From NCBI GenBank assembly GCA_013076295.1, contig RQOL01000618.1, positions 4,340,001 to 4,404,000 of the forward strand: a DNA stretch of 64,000 nucleotides. The letters are read 5' to 3'. Both the position numbers and the translations under genes were made by a program. Origin of the DNA: Sanderia malayensis. Lineage: Eukaryota; Cnidaria; Scyphozoa; Semaeostomeae; Pelagiidae. Below, in pieces: positions 46,058 through 59,500 of the stretch (the stretch's first letter is position 1; every line of letters starts with the position of its first letter). Below the pieces are notes generated by a model, which was not told where the DNA came from, did no database searches, and saw only the letters and a program-made list of their open reading frames with translations.

Positions 46058-47900
46058 AATGGCGAAAGTAACGAAATATCGACACTTTCACGCGTTATAA
46101 CACAATTTAAAACAAAAGCCATTTACCTTATTTTATGCGTCCCATAATCTTTGTAAATATGAAGAACTTTATACTGTTTGAAAAAGATTGTTTCGTTTGA
46201 TTTTGTTCTTATTTGCATTTTTTTAACGATCTGGGCCTGCACGCTCTTATTATAAATAGCCTAAATTAGGTCTTAAAGTTCCTTATTTTCGGACCTGTTT
46301 TGACCAAATTCTTGGTGCAAAAAGTTCCTTTCCTTGACATTTTCTTGAAAGTGGCTTCACATTTAGTAACCAAAAATAGCATGGATACAAAATAGGCTTT
46401 CAAGCTCGAGCTTTGCCTAAAATTGTGGCACAAAACAAGGCCAAAACTCGAAGAAGGACTCGACTGTAAATGGTTGGCACATTTGGGTGCGGTGATAAAA
46501 CCATTCAAAATTGAAAAGCTCCTCTTGTCTTTAGTAGTTCCTTAAGCCTTACTACAAACGTCGTGCCAGCGCTGTGCCATGCTGGCAGTTTTCTGGCACG
46601 ATACTAGCACGACTTGGCACGTCTGTTCAATTCAAACGTCGTGCCTGGCCGTGCCAGGAAAATTCACTGAACCTTGTAAAATCTTCGCGGAGGAGCAAAA
46701 TAGCTCAATCGTAGTACAGCACCGCCCAGTCGAATTCAACATGATCTGACACAGCCACAGCACGGGGTTTGTTTCCTTGCCGTGCTGTAGCCGTGTTGAA
46801 CAATCCTGCAAAAATGCCCAACTTCAAAACAGTAAAGTAATTTTAGGTCACGAAAATAAGAAACCAATTAAGTAGCTTTCAGTACCAATATGCCAAATTT
46901 CCATATGGCAAGAGATGAAACTATTTTTATTAGTATCCTATTGTGTCATTATTTATCATCACAATGGGATGGAACTGTGAGGTAATAAAGCATTGGTCAT
47001 CCGCAATCAGTTGTAATATTGAATAATTAATCATTGCGTTGTGATACAGACTGACAGAGCTGGATATCAAAGATCAGAAAACCATTCTCGTGATTTATTC
47101 TGCTTTTCAAAACAACATTTTCATGTTTATCTATCGAAGTTTACTGTCTCACCTGTGACAACAATTAAAAAGGTTTTTGACAGCTCAGAAATGTAATTAT
47201 AATTTCAGGTTGAAATCCCCCTTGATTTATTTAACATTTAAATTACCGTGAAACAGATTTATAGGCTGGTTGGTCTGTGTGTTAGAGGAACAGAGAGACC
47301 ATTGTGACGCGCTTCGAGTTAATTAGCTCACGAGAAAGTCGGTCAAAACACGAACTCAAATTGGCGACAGAGCTGAACAATATTTTAAAATGAAAGCATG
47401 GGAGGGAAACCCAAACCTGTCACGGTTGATTTGAATTGAAGAACCAATGAAATTGCTTCACCCATGACAACAATGACAAGCAGCCTCGATTATCAGGCTA
47501 TGTGTGTCTCGTCTCGATGTCTTACAATGTACCGTGCTTCCTAAGTAAGCGCTCCCGTCCTATAAGCGACCCTTCAAAAATCACATTTTGAAATAAGCGC
47601 CCATTCTCAAGAACTTAGTTAAAGTGACACTTTTTTGTAAGGATTTTTCGATATTTTTCGTGTAAAGATTATGAAAGCTGTTTAAGTTTAATTTAAAATG
47701 TGTCTATTTCCATTCCTCGAGTTGAAATAAGCTGAAATTAATAAACCCTTGAGCAAAGCAAAGAAATACATACACAGTACATATGAAATACCATACTCAC
47801 ACACTTGTAAGAATACCCAGTTTTTTGTTCGACCCTGGCTAAATTTTAGCGATTTTGAGCCTCAATATTCTTAAAAACGATATTTTTACAAAAATTGTGC

Positions 47901-48234
47901 ACACGCATTTTTTTTATAAGCAATTTCAACTCGTGCTCAGTACTAAAAATTGCTGAGCTGGAAGGCAAATTTGAGTACTCAAAATTGCTTAGCAATTGCT
48001 TAACTTTTTGTTCGTGTTTTTTGAAAATAGATTAGAAAAATGTTAACATAAATAAAAAAAATTAACGATAGATTTTGTTTGCACTTTTTATTCATGAACA
48101 CCAACATTTCCTGCTAAGTACTGAAAATACAATTTTTCAAATTGCTTAGCAGTCTTCAATCCAGTACTAAAATTGCTTAACTTTTTGCTTTGACGAGTAC
48201 TGCCTTGCTTTGGTTGCTTATAAAAAAATGCGTG
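47901..48234. mobile_element. MITE related in plan to the 13.5 kb family
   Basis: Ends ACACGCATTTTTTTTATAAG on the left and the complement near 48213-48234. The same design (ACACG, T run, TATAAG) is seen at 13529, but the interior differs: it repeats AATTGCTTAG instead of GTTTCTTA. Confidence 0.7.
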
Positions 48235-48930
48235 TAATCATCTTGCCTTCGTAGCATTAGAGTATACTAACTAGTCAATCAATTCACAGACTTGAATGTG
48301 AAAAACATGATGAGCAAAATAGAACGAAGCAAGGTCAGGATACGATTGAAGTTTGAGATGAATACCATAAAAACACTTTCTTTTCCGAGTGGTAATAAGT
48401 GTCTATTTCGGTATATACTCTATCAATCTAAGCACAAAGTAAACAGTTATATAACTAAGAGAATTTTATAACAAAAACAATTGTTTTCTCGATGCGCTTT
48501 ACACTGTGACGAGGCACAGACGTGATTAAATGATATTATCATAAAAAGAAACTACACACTTATCATATCATATATGAATCAATAAGAAATTGACAGTGCG
48601 ATAGCATATTATTCACACTGGATATTAATTGGCTAAATAGAGATTGGTCGGGATGAGTTCTTAGGTTATACCCATCGTCAACACGAGGCTCTTTGTCCGG
48701 TAGACAACACCAAAACGAGGCAAGGATATCATGAGGGCACGAGCTTTGGCTTAATAACACCAGACCATATTGCCAAACAACTTCTACACGTGCAACAACA
48801 TTTAAACACGCATATAGACACGAGCGTGCGTGAATGTCCATCATTTCATCCCGTGCAGCAGACTGATATGAAATGTCATGGCAAAGTTGGTTATGGCCAT
48901 GTGACATCGTCAATTGCTGTCTCCTGTTCT

Positions 48931-49416
48931 TTAGCTGGCTGTGAAACCTTGCATTCGGCGCAGATAAGAGGCAGCAAAATCACAACTTCTGCAACCGCAC
49001 CTTTTCACTACAGTCACAGCCTTCTTCCTTGTCGTTCCGTCGTGACATTTCAATTTCACATCGACTGTTTCAATTCTTGTCGGCGTGCACTGGGTGCAAG
49101 AAGCAAAGGCGGCAAATCTATTTTTCGGGATGTAGAACGACGTGCATTGACCAAAGCAAAGTTTTGTCTTAACTTCTGTCGAGTTGCAGCCATGGTGATG
49201 TACCTTGCGAGCCAATGAACGGCCAACACACCAATCTCGTTTCAGATCTTTTCCTTTAACTGGAAGCGGGAAAGCACTGCTTGAACTGTCGTCATCATTA
49301 TCGTTAGCGTTCAGCAAAGCCAAACCAATTGGAATCCTGCGACTGTTGGCCAGCATCATAATGTACTGAATCGTAAACAGCATCAGGCATAACGTAACAA
49401 TGTTTGAAGATACCAT
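48931..49416 (-). CDS. Gremlin/DAN-type cystine-knot secreted protein
   Basis: The frame gives 161 residues from the ATG at 49416 (the upstream codons follow the splice acceptor at 49428 and contain no ATG). Residues 1-24 are a signal peptide. Cys residues at 63, 77, 87, 91, 107, 110, 124, 140, 142 and 145 form a DAN-type knot. The blocks HHHGCNSTEVKTKLCFGQC, SFYIP, CTQCTP and VKRCGCRSC align with gremlin (EEGCNSRTI, CYGQCNSFYIP, CSFCKP, VKQCRC). Family members bind BMPs outside the cell and block receptor access. Basic residues around 55-75 could bind heparan sulphate. The coding part is one exon; a non-coding exon lies at about 51357-51470. Gremlin versus another DAN member is not settled. 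Confidence 0.9.
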   Translation of the reverse strand: MVSSNIVTLCLMLFTIQYIMMLANSRRIPIGLALLNANDNDDDSSSSAFPLPVKGKDLKRDWCVGRSLARKVHHHGCNSTEVKTKLCFGQCTSFYIPKNRFAAFASCTQCTPTRIETVDVKLKCHDGTTRKKAVTVVKRCGCRSCDFAASYLRRMQGFTAS

Positions 49417-51356
49417 GCTGATATTCACCTACAATTTAATAAACAATCATAGAATATGTTTAAACATAAAAATTATATAATATAAATGTACCAAAATTTA
49501 AGTCCAGGATAATTCAGTGATGCCAACTCGCAAAAGTCATCACAAGAACGAACCCTTCCTGTCAAATCGTCAGAAATGTTATTTTGAATGAACCTATCGT
49601 ACTTATGTTTTTGTTTCCACGATATAAAGAGTGTAAAATAGTTCCGTCCATAAACTGCAGCGTAATGCCATTCGCATTTAAACACTAAAAACTAGGCGTT
49701 GTCCGGTTTCTTATAAAAATAATGGTTGGCATCTGGGAACACACAACAGCCGAATGAGAAACCTATAAATAGGGTCGTCCGGCCAGCAGGCAAATAAGGA
49801 AATATCAGTATATATAATAGAAAACAACGGAATAGCATCAGAGGAAGGAGGCCAAACAAAGATGGATGATATATTTCATCCTCACCTCTCATACACGTGA
49901 ATCTAATCTAATCATACCACGGCATATGGTCTCAAATGTTGATTAAATAAAATAAAATGCATTGGCAATGAATAATAATGAAATGCTTCACTCTTTAGCC
50001 GCTTCCTTTGTGGCTTGAGTCGCAAAAGGATTCAAAGTACCACATTGTTGCGTCACAATTCAAAGTGAACGATGTGCTGTGTAACGACATGAAATTGAAT
50101 CGGGTTTTTATGGTCTATTGGCCAAAAATGAGTTCAACAATTTCGTTTAATGCATGTTTCTGTAATTATAATTTTGTGTTTGTAACAAATAACAATATTA
50201 GACAGTGTCGGAGAAACCCGTAGCCGTTCAACTGTGTTTCTCTTCGAACAGCGAACCATGGCAATAAGAATGCTTAAATTCTTACAATTTAAATGTGATA
50301 AACTTAAATATAGTTATTTCATTAAGAGAGTCTTTGTTATCAAAGTTTGCGCTGAATGCATTGCTTTAACAGCATTTCACAAGTCCATGAACACACGCTG
50401 ATTTAAGTGGTAAACGGTGAGAGTGAAAATTCGAATTACATTAAACAGTAAATAAATTAAAAACTGCTCAGCAATTTTGAACTTTCCTGAATTCGGTTTT
50501 GCTTTACAGATAAGGTTTTAATGACAAAAGGCGGGAAGCAGCTACAAGATAAGGTATCCATCCTCTGTCTGTTTCGGTCCTTTTTCTGTTCATTCTTTAC
50601 ACGAACAGGGCGAGACCCGTATCAAAAGATCAAAAGGTTAAAAAAAGCTTCGCATAGAATGTAGTCAGAAGTAATTTTCTAAAGCCTGTAGAATTTTTGT
50701 AAATGAAACACCAGCTTCAAGCTCAATTTCAGTCCGCTTCAAAACTTTTCCAGTGGTTTCAAGTTTTACAGCCAAACCATTTATTGATTTAATGTAGTTC
50801 GGTAGTAAAAATAAACCAAAATAAATTAGAAACTTCATCACGTCGTTTACAAGTAACAATTTTCGAAACTTTTTAAAAGCTTCAAGTGCACAGCATTTAC
50901 AAATGTTTTAAAAAATATGTTTGAGTTTCATAACTCTTAGAGGGGTCGTAGTTAAATTTGGGAAAAATTCATAATTGCAAAAATCAGAATCATCGCTTCA
51001 CAAATTGGTCATCATTGCACGTTGTAATAAACTCTGAATGTACGAAACGTTTGAACAAGAAACATTGGTCGTTCAATCTTTCCGACAAACTGCACTTTTT
51101 GATAAGTCGAGACTGAAAAGCACGCCTACTAGAGTAAATAGAACTATTATCGTGAATACAAATGCGTAAACTGTACTTCATATATCAACTATGGGCTGAA
51201 CATGTTATTGAATATGAAAAACCAAGAAGCGAATGCAAAGAATTACTATGCATGAAGATAAAGTGTTCTATAAGGCGCGATGTCGTAGCTATATACATTC
51301 ACAAACATAATAATACAAACAAGAATTGATGAAAAACAACACTCACCCGTCAGAAT

Positions 51357-51470
51357 TTGTGAATTAAATCAAAGTCTTGGAATAGAATATTATCGATGAC
51401 GATAGAAGGTTGTAACTCTTCTCAGTTGACTAGTTCGTTTCCTTTCGAAGTTGAGAGAAGTGAATGACTG
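51357..51470 (-). other. Probable 5' non-coding exon of the gremlin-like gene
   Basis: On the minus strand the exon ends TCTGACGG and is followed by the strong donor GTGAGT (51356-51351). The matching acceptor is AATTGTAG at 49429-49436, giving a 1.9 kb intron. No ATG with a long frame is present. Confidence 0.5.
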
Positions 51471-51493
51471 CCAGACAAATGATAAGCGGTCAG

Positions 51494-51500
51494 ATTTATA
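51494..51500 (-). promoter_or_regulatory. TATA box (TATAAAT) of the gremlin-like gene
   Basis: TATAAAT in a GC-containing setting (TTGCATATAAATCTGACC) lies about 30 bp upstream of a plausible initiator in front of the non-coding exon. It is inferred from sequence and spacing only. Confidence 0.5.
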
Positions 51501-53455
51501 TGCAAGGCTGGATGGCTAGCTGGGTTGGCTATTGTGGAGAGAGAGGCTTAGAGATGTGAATGATGTCTTGAGCACCTGTGGCATTTCGTCTGGCGATACA
51601 GTCTACTGTCGCGACAAAGCGACAGTTAAACAAGTTCATTTTCGCTTTGTGGCCGGTCTGATTATACGCGAATGGCAGGCGTTAGCTAGTTCAATCTGCT
51701 ATTGTGTGTGAGTGTCGTCTTGCTCTACACACACACTGCGTATTAGTCTGCGAATTTTGTTTGTTTTTCAGACCAAAATGCGATTTGGGCTTTGACAAGG
51801 AAAAGCGGATTTGCTGATCAAATCATGAAACGCCCAAAAGAATATGGAACGCGCTTTGCTCTCAAATGCGTTCAGCAATAACAGATTATTCGGACTTAAT
51901 TGGTGAAAAGATGATCAAGTCATTAATAATCACAAACGAATCAGTCGATCTGTTATTCGCAAATGCGCCTATTTATGTGTTATTTACAATTCGACATGCC
52001 AATCCCCCTCTTTCTTGTTTCCTCTTCTCCTGTGTTTTCGTAGGTCTCTCTCTTGCTCACAAACAAATCCATGCAACTGGCTGAGCACTTCGGTTCTTCA
52101 CGAATTATAACTGAATCAGTCTGCGACATGAAGCCTGCTTTAACCGAATCAGTGTGCGACATCAAGTCTGCTTTAACACAATGATTAATGTCTTGCAAAG
52201 AAAATCGCACATAGCACAGTGTCGATGGTTGGATGCTGATTAAGATGGGAGGGACCACAGCCTATCGCCTGTCTTGCTCTATTCACGTACAATATACGTA
52301 ACACACTACAAAGACGCACAGAAGCAATTGTAAGCTTGAAGAAAATCAATTCTTTCAAGCGCTCCATCAAAGGACTATCTCAATTCCAAAAAGGCGCCAA
52401 CCGCCAGTGAAGTTATTCTCCGTTTCGGCCAACTTCAAACCAATCCATCATAATTCACCCAGATTTTCACTGCGCATTTAAATACGACATGTGTCATAGG
52501 GCACCAAAAAGGCGAACTAATAAACCATTTACTACAGATTAATGGTCAGTAATGTTTCTATCCTGTCAACTTGCTAATTAGCTTCCCGACTGATTTTATC
52601 AGCAGAAGATGAACGGCAGAAATAACGGACGGGAAATGGAGGAAACGATATATTTACAGAATCCATCATAATATTTTTCTCGCGAAGAAACTGAAGAGAA
52701 AACAGCAAACCCAAATCAAATGTTAAATGCAACCATAATAATAATAATAATCATAATTGGCCCATCACGACATCGACACTGTGTCATGCGCAGAAGTCTA
52801 CAACAGTGCTCGTTAAGTGAGTCGCACATGCTTGAACCTATTCAGGCAAGATCCAAATCCTGCACCAATAATAATAAGTTCTAAAGCGCATTTCTATCGC
52901 CACTTCATTTATATAACGGCTCTTAAACTTTTCATAGAATCGTCTAGGCTTCATTAAATTACTATAATCCTAGGTCTACGGCCGACCAGTAAAGAAGTTT
53001 TGTGGGATTAAAACAAATCAACACGCCTCTCCCAGTACACACAAGAATAATCAGGTATAAAAGCAAATGGGATGGAGTTCAGAGTTTTGCATGGATAGGC
53101 CGGCCCCCAATATGAAATACCTCCCAAGTGATATTGTCTCGCGACGCTTGCTGTTGGGAGATAAGTGATATGGAATCAAACACGAGATATACCTCGATAA
53201 AATGGCGGCTCAATTTTAAGCCTTTTACCTTGAGCAAATCCGTCTCAGGATGTTGTCGTTTATATTCTATTAAAATGCTGAATAGAACATAAAAGGGATA
53301 AGCATCGTGACATTTTCAATTCGGAAATAAAAAGACGCCTCTCCTAAGAGGATTCGGCCAGCGGAATATGTAGCAGTGCCATCAATCAAATATACGTGAG
53401 CATTGCACTATACACTATTATTCATGGATTCATCGGGTATCTATCTGATTGAAGC
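51501..53455. other. Upstream region of the gremlin-like gene
   Basis: About 2 kb without exons. It contains a 34-bp tandem duplication at about 52107-52175 (GAATCAGT, TGCGACAT, CTGCTTTA) and an (ATA)n run near 52735-52755. Developmental enhancers are plausible here but none can be shown. Confidence 0.4.
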
Positions 53456-53539
53456 ATGGTACGGGAAATAACAGTACACGTCACGAACATTACTAATCAT
53501 ATCTGTTACCCTTGTGTCGTATGTGATAGAGCTAGTAAA

Positions 53540-56500
53540 TTAAAGAAGAAATGGAACAATCGCCTGTCTTCTTGGGTAATCTTTGAACTCCTTCTTGTAC
53601 TGGCGATGCTTTCCTTTTGCCCATATTGCCATCTGAGCGAAACCAGCCAATGTAAACATGCCCCCTGAAATAAACATAAACAAGGTAAACAAAATGTACC
53701 ACGTGACTGACTCAGAGCTGTCACTCACACAATGCAATCCTGTTTAAGTGTTGTGCTTGCAAATGAGTCAAGTTGTTTAACATTTTGAAGATGTCATTCT
53801 ACACAACACACTGCGCTAGTTCATCTTAAATCTAACATGATCAGAGTAAATATGAAATAGTGAATCGTTGGTAGCTATCTCTTCTTGCGAAACAGTAGAG
53901 ACGAAAGAGCGTGGGGATATGACAAACAAAGGCACTGTTGCCGCAATGACCAGGATAATTAAGCTTTGCAAATGATGGGCAACGCGGACGATGAAATCTC
54001 GAGAGATTCATTGAAGGAAACACTGATTCGATAGCACACGTCTTTAAAGCCTCGATAAGAAAACCATGGGCATTTAGATTGATTAAGCCAAGATTATCCA
54101 AAGCTTTACTTTCATAGATTATTAACGCAAAGAAAGATTAGAGGGAATGAGTGAAAATGAAAAGAGGTCTAGCTAGTATCGATAATTATATGTGAAAGAG
54201 AGTTTAAGTAAACTGCTTGAGCAATTTGTGAAATCTTGACCTAGACACCGTGCCATAGCACTATTCATGAATTGATCCGATTTCTGAGAGGAGAAAGGGC
54301 TCGAACCCTGACTGTGTCACTCTGCTATATGATGATAAAAACATCATGCATTTCGATGTAAAAAATGGAAAAATAATCAAGAAAAATTACCAGTAAGTGT
54401 TTGAGTCATGATTGTAAAGCTCAGCCACGCACCGACCTAAAAGATTTCAAAATAAATTATATAAATTTCACTGATTCACAATTGGATCGTTAAGTAAAGG
54501 GAACGTAGTCAGAGGGGAGAGTCGGGAAGATATGGCACAAATTCATTGATAGATAGATTGATTGATAGGCAAATACGCTTGACTACTGAATAGCTTGACT
54601 AATCGAAGCAGTGCGGCCCTGGTCCTTCCTCTCGATGTGACCACACCTCGTAATTCCTTTTGCCTTTTTGCCTAGAATTACAGAGAGCTGGCGAATTCTT
54701 TCCTCACACTTTATATGACAGGTCTGAAGGTGGGCTCGAACCCACGACCCTTTGAACAAGGGTTGAGTGATCTAGCCAATCGGCCATCCCTGACTCCATT
54801 TACATTCATTCAAGATAAACACTTGAAAGAGCTTAATTATCTGCATTTTGTTCGGCGGCATAAGGCTCCACCCATTTAAAATTACTGGCTACGACCCTGC
54901 CAAGTAGGGAATTATTATCACTTACTTCATATGTATAGTTTGGACAAGAAACAAGCTTAAAGAGCCACGAGAATGGGTTCTTAGTCGGATATGGTATCTT
55001 TCGCTCTTTAGAGCCTACAAAAGAAATTACGTTATCTTGATCACAGACAATCTCAAAAACTCGAGGCTTCGATTAATCGAAACATCTAATTCGATTCTTT
55101 GAAGGAATTGCATAAACCCTGCAGTCATACTATATACATACACACATGATCATCACATGTTCAGTTATGCAATGTTAATCTACATTACTTATTGAGAGCT
55201 ATACAAAGGACATGTGTACATTGTGAGGAGAAAGGGGTCAAACTATAATCTCTATGCAATATATTGCGCTGATACCTGCTGGTCTTAAATCTCTTAAGAC
55301 ACTATGAATAACAAGGTTGCCATACTCGCACAGCTGAAAATAAAATCAATAATGACCTATTCATTTATAGAAAATTACATTAGCTACAGCCAGAAATTTT
55401 AAAGTAAAATATGGCTGGAGAGGGTTGTAAACAAGGTTTCATGCAGGAGCATTCATGAAGTCAAGATAAAGGGGCATGCGCAGAACTTACAATGAATCCG
55501 ATTAGACCTGCATTTATCTGTAACTGACCAAATCCTGCGCGAGAAACAATATTTTCATCAACAGCGCATGACAAATTGCAATAGAGAAGACAGAAATTGA
55601 GTAAAAGAATAACAACGAACGAATACATTAAATAGAAAACACATCTATAAAACAACAGTATGTGGACTTTAAAAGTATCAACGCTTCTATAGCTAACCTC
55701 TACATAGCGAAGAATATCGCACAAATTACAGTAAATAGAGACAGTGCTAAATGACAAAAAGGAAAAACCAAATGATAACAAATGCAAAATGGCACTCACT
55801 TGCAGGCGTATAAAGTGGGTGGTTGACAAAATATGCGACCAACGCAGCAAATCCCCTACAATAAAAATCAAAATAAACAAATTAAATACTTCAATGATTT
55901 CAAATTCAGCGTTGGCTATAGGCTTTGCAATGATTATGGTAATATAAAATGAACAATAAAAAATTAAGAACAAAATAAGACTAATATACGCTTTTTCGAT
56001 ACTTGGATCAGCCTTTAGTAGCTACTAAAGGTATCTTAAATTGGCATGACCATTTTGGCGTTTTAGTACAGTACTAAAATGGGAAATATAACGGTAACGG
56101 GAAACGGAAAATAAAAAACCACTTACGAAACTTTTAGTACTATCCGGATCTAAAACTACTTTATTACTCAGAAGCTCGGCATTTTTGGATGAATCCAGAT
56201 CGTAAAGAAAAAAACCCGTAAAGATCAAAATAAAAAATTACAATCTTTTCTAAACAAAAGTTAACGAAATCCTTTGCATTCATTGAGGCCACATACCGTG
56301 CCCAAACTACAGTCAACTCTTTGATAAATAAGTAGAGTTTCTTGCTCAAGCCAAGTTTCTTGATTTTTCGACCATCCTAGTTCTAAATTTCCTTCCAAAT
56401 TCCAAGCCAAATTCTTAAGAAAAGCGTGTAATTAAACGCTTTAAACATTTAAAAATATATTGAAAGCAGTAAAACACTTACCAATAGTAAGATGAATTCT

Positions 56501-59500
56501 GCAAAAAAATATAATGATGAAATTAGACTATTGATATTATTTGGTTAGTTATTAATGCAATTAATGAATAACGTGAACTGCAATATCACTAAAACCTTAC
56601 CTTGAATATATTTCGTATTGGCATGGTTTTGTGAGAAAATCGATGCACAAATACTGTCTCATACAAGCGCTTAACATAGTGAAATGACCAGCAACCACAA
56701 GCAATGCTGAAAAGCAATGCAAAAAACGAATGTAAAATGATCAGGTTATTACACTCATGAGACCTTATTTGATGCTGAACTTTGAAGAAAACCTTATCAA
56801 TGTAAAAGCAATACAAAATAATGCAACTGAGAATAAAATATACCCTAATTCTTACAGTTTGTTGCATAAAAATCATTCTAAAAATGACTCATTCTAAAAA
56901 TGAATCTTGAGGTCAGGCTAAACAAACGTCAACATTCAATGTAAGGTAATATACTTTTGGTTGCTAATACTTACTGTACAACCTTTTCCATTGGCTTAGA
57001 GCTGGCTCCTTTGCCATAGATGATGGAAGGCCTTGTATAAAACAGCAGGTAAATGAAAAGAGGGCCAGCATACTCTGTAAGAAACACTGTTGTCCAACCA
57101 ACCTGAGGACCTACGCACAAACAGAATAATGCAAAGATATATAATTATAGGTAATGTGCAGAATTGAATATCATGTACATTCCTGTTCGATTTATTCAAA
57201 ATTTCAAAATATTTTTGCCACATGGATGTATATAATCTTAAGTGACGAAGAGACATAAATTAGTATGACTAAACCCCTTGTAAGTGACTAGACCCAATTT
57301 AAAAAATTTGACTTTTAAAGCAGTCCAAGATGTTGCATGGTGTAGTAAACTCAGGCATTCTTAACTCCTGACTTTATAACCAACTTCTAACTTGTATTGG
57401 CTATTACTTATCTCTCAATCAGGGACGAAAATAAATGGCTGATTTTGGAGGGTCGTGGAAGAATGCAAATTCCAACTAGACATCAGGAATTTGTCTGTTG
57501 GGCTAATAACCTACTGAACGTACCAAACTAATGTTTAGCAACAGCTTTAGATTGTTCGTGATATGTACCGTAGAAACCAGATTAAAGACAAAAGAGCCAG
57601 GTGAAAGGCCTGCTTGTGGTTGTGGGCACATCTACTTGTTATTTTTGAATTTTTCCATTTGAAAATAAAAAGTTCTTAAAATATAAAATTAATTAGTAGC
57701 AACGCGGAAAATAAAAATTCCAAGTGAACTATTGGATTTCAAGTATAAAAGGAATTTTTAACATTTAGGGGGGGGGTGTCACGTCCCCATGCCCCCTATT
57801 ATTTAAGTGCCTGATCTCAATGAACTATATTGTGTGGAATATTCAATTTTGGCAATTCAGTTATGGTCCAAACTGTCTACACAGTCATCAATAGAGTGAC
57901 CATACATGACCTAAAATATTTTTTTGGGAATTTCAAATTCCAAGTACGAAATTGTAATCAGTATCACTGATATAGATCATATTGATAAAAAAGTTCCATC
58001 TTGATGCATCCAAAAATGCCAGTCAAAGGATTGATGATGTCATAGGGTTAATGATGTCATAGGATTGATGATGTCATAGGGTTAATGATGTCATAGGAGT
58101 AATGATGATTTTTACAAAACTCAAAATCTAATGTAAAATTTGAAAGACCTGATCAAGCACTGTCCAATGGCACTATTTTGACACCTTTAAAGTAAGCCAA
58201 TAAAAATATAGAGTGGTATTTCTTATAAAAATGTGTCAAAATGACATCATTAAAAGTTACACTTCTGGTCAAAATGACAAAGAATCCCTCTCTGATTTTA
58301 AATGAATATTGATTGAATTGCTATTAATATGAAATTAAATTAAACACAAGTTGAACTTCAGATTGTTGAAGAAAATTCCATGCCAATAACGTATATTAGC
58401 TGGTCCATACCAATCTATTGACATAGTTGCTGGGACATACGCTTTGAAATATTTCTGCTTGAAAACAGTGTTAAGCAGATGAAAACACCCAAATTAGTAC
58501 AACTAGACCCTTATTAGAGATGGGGGGCTCAGCCCCCCTTTAAAACAAAAGTTTAAATTAAGCCCTTTCCTTGTTTGAAATTGGCAACAATGACAACATT
58601 GCCATTGACTAAGCCATAAAAGCTCATAAAATTAACTTTGCTGTTGTTCTACACAAACATTTTTCTGAAATTCACTTTAGAAATTTATGAAGCCCCATCT
58701 GGAACATCAAAAATTGAATAAGCCCCCCTTTAAGATATGCTATATATGTTGGAATTTTGTCGTAGAGAAAGCTTTGCTTACCTAAATCTTTAAAATAGAG
58801 TTTACAGTTGTTCTTATCCATGGTCAAAGATCCAATGATCACATCATCTTGAAGAGCTCTGCCTCTTGGCTCCTCCTTAAGACATTGACGATCAACATAA
58901 AACTTGGGAACTGAAATTAAATTATAAACTCATACAAATATTTTTGGAAACAAAAATCAGTTAATTTACAAAGCTAGCAGTTCCATTCAGTAAAACATAC
59001 TGGATTTGCTGAGCTCTAATTTAACATCTTTGACGGTTGATGCTTGATTCAACTGCAAGAAAATAATTAATACCAATGTAGAAAAATATTCATATTATTT
59101 ATTCAGCAAAATGACTTTGCAGGAAAAGAGAATATTGAAAAATTCTTCCAGTAAGCTTAAACATACAATTGAAACGAAACTGTCAAAAGTATGGAAGACA
59201 TAGAAAAAAGAATGTTAAAAATTTACGTTTCTCAGTGTGGTCAGTTCTTGCTGGTTACCAGCTTTGACAATTTTTACCTAAAAAGAAACAATTTTATTGC
59301 AAAATCTGGACTGACAAGTGTGGTTTCAGTTTCATTTCATTTAAAATTTCACACAATACATTACATACAAGATTACAAAATTACATAAATAAGTTACAAA
59401 AAGGAATTTTAATCTCAATAAGAATAAATGTAGCAAGGTACGTAGCGAGCGTACGTATAGCGTAGCAATGACCATAACTCCGATCCTAGACACATCTCAA

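Larger units (their letters stand above)
44794..48560. other. 3.8 kb gene-poor interval
   Basis: Contains a fold-back element (45661-46057), a stretch rich in GTGCC/GGCAC motifs (46560-46810), an aagcg-rich repeat relic (47540-47600) and a MITE (47901-48234). No exon can be supported. Confidence 0.5.

Noticed and set aside
48790..49218. 142-codon plus-strand frame
   Set aside because: Antisense to the gremlin-like coding exon.
54720..54795. tRNA gene on the minus strand
   Set aside because: A and B boxes and the T arm are present, but the acceptor stem and D stem do not pair and the anticodon loop lacks the usual T before the anticodon. It is the head of a SINE.
55461..55973. 170-codon minus-strand hydrophobic frame
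   Set aside because: It is TECR exon 8-9 sequence plus intron read through; the true exons are shorter and splice canonically.
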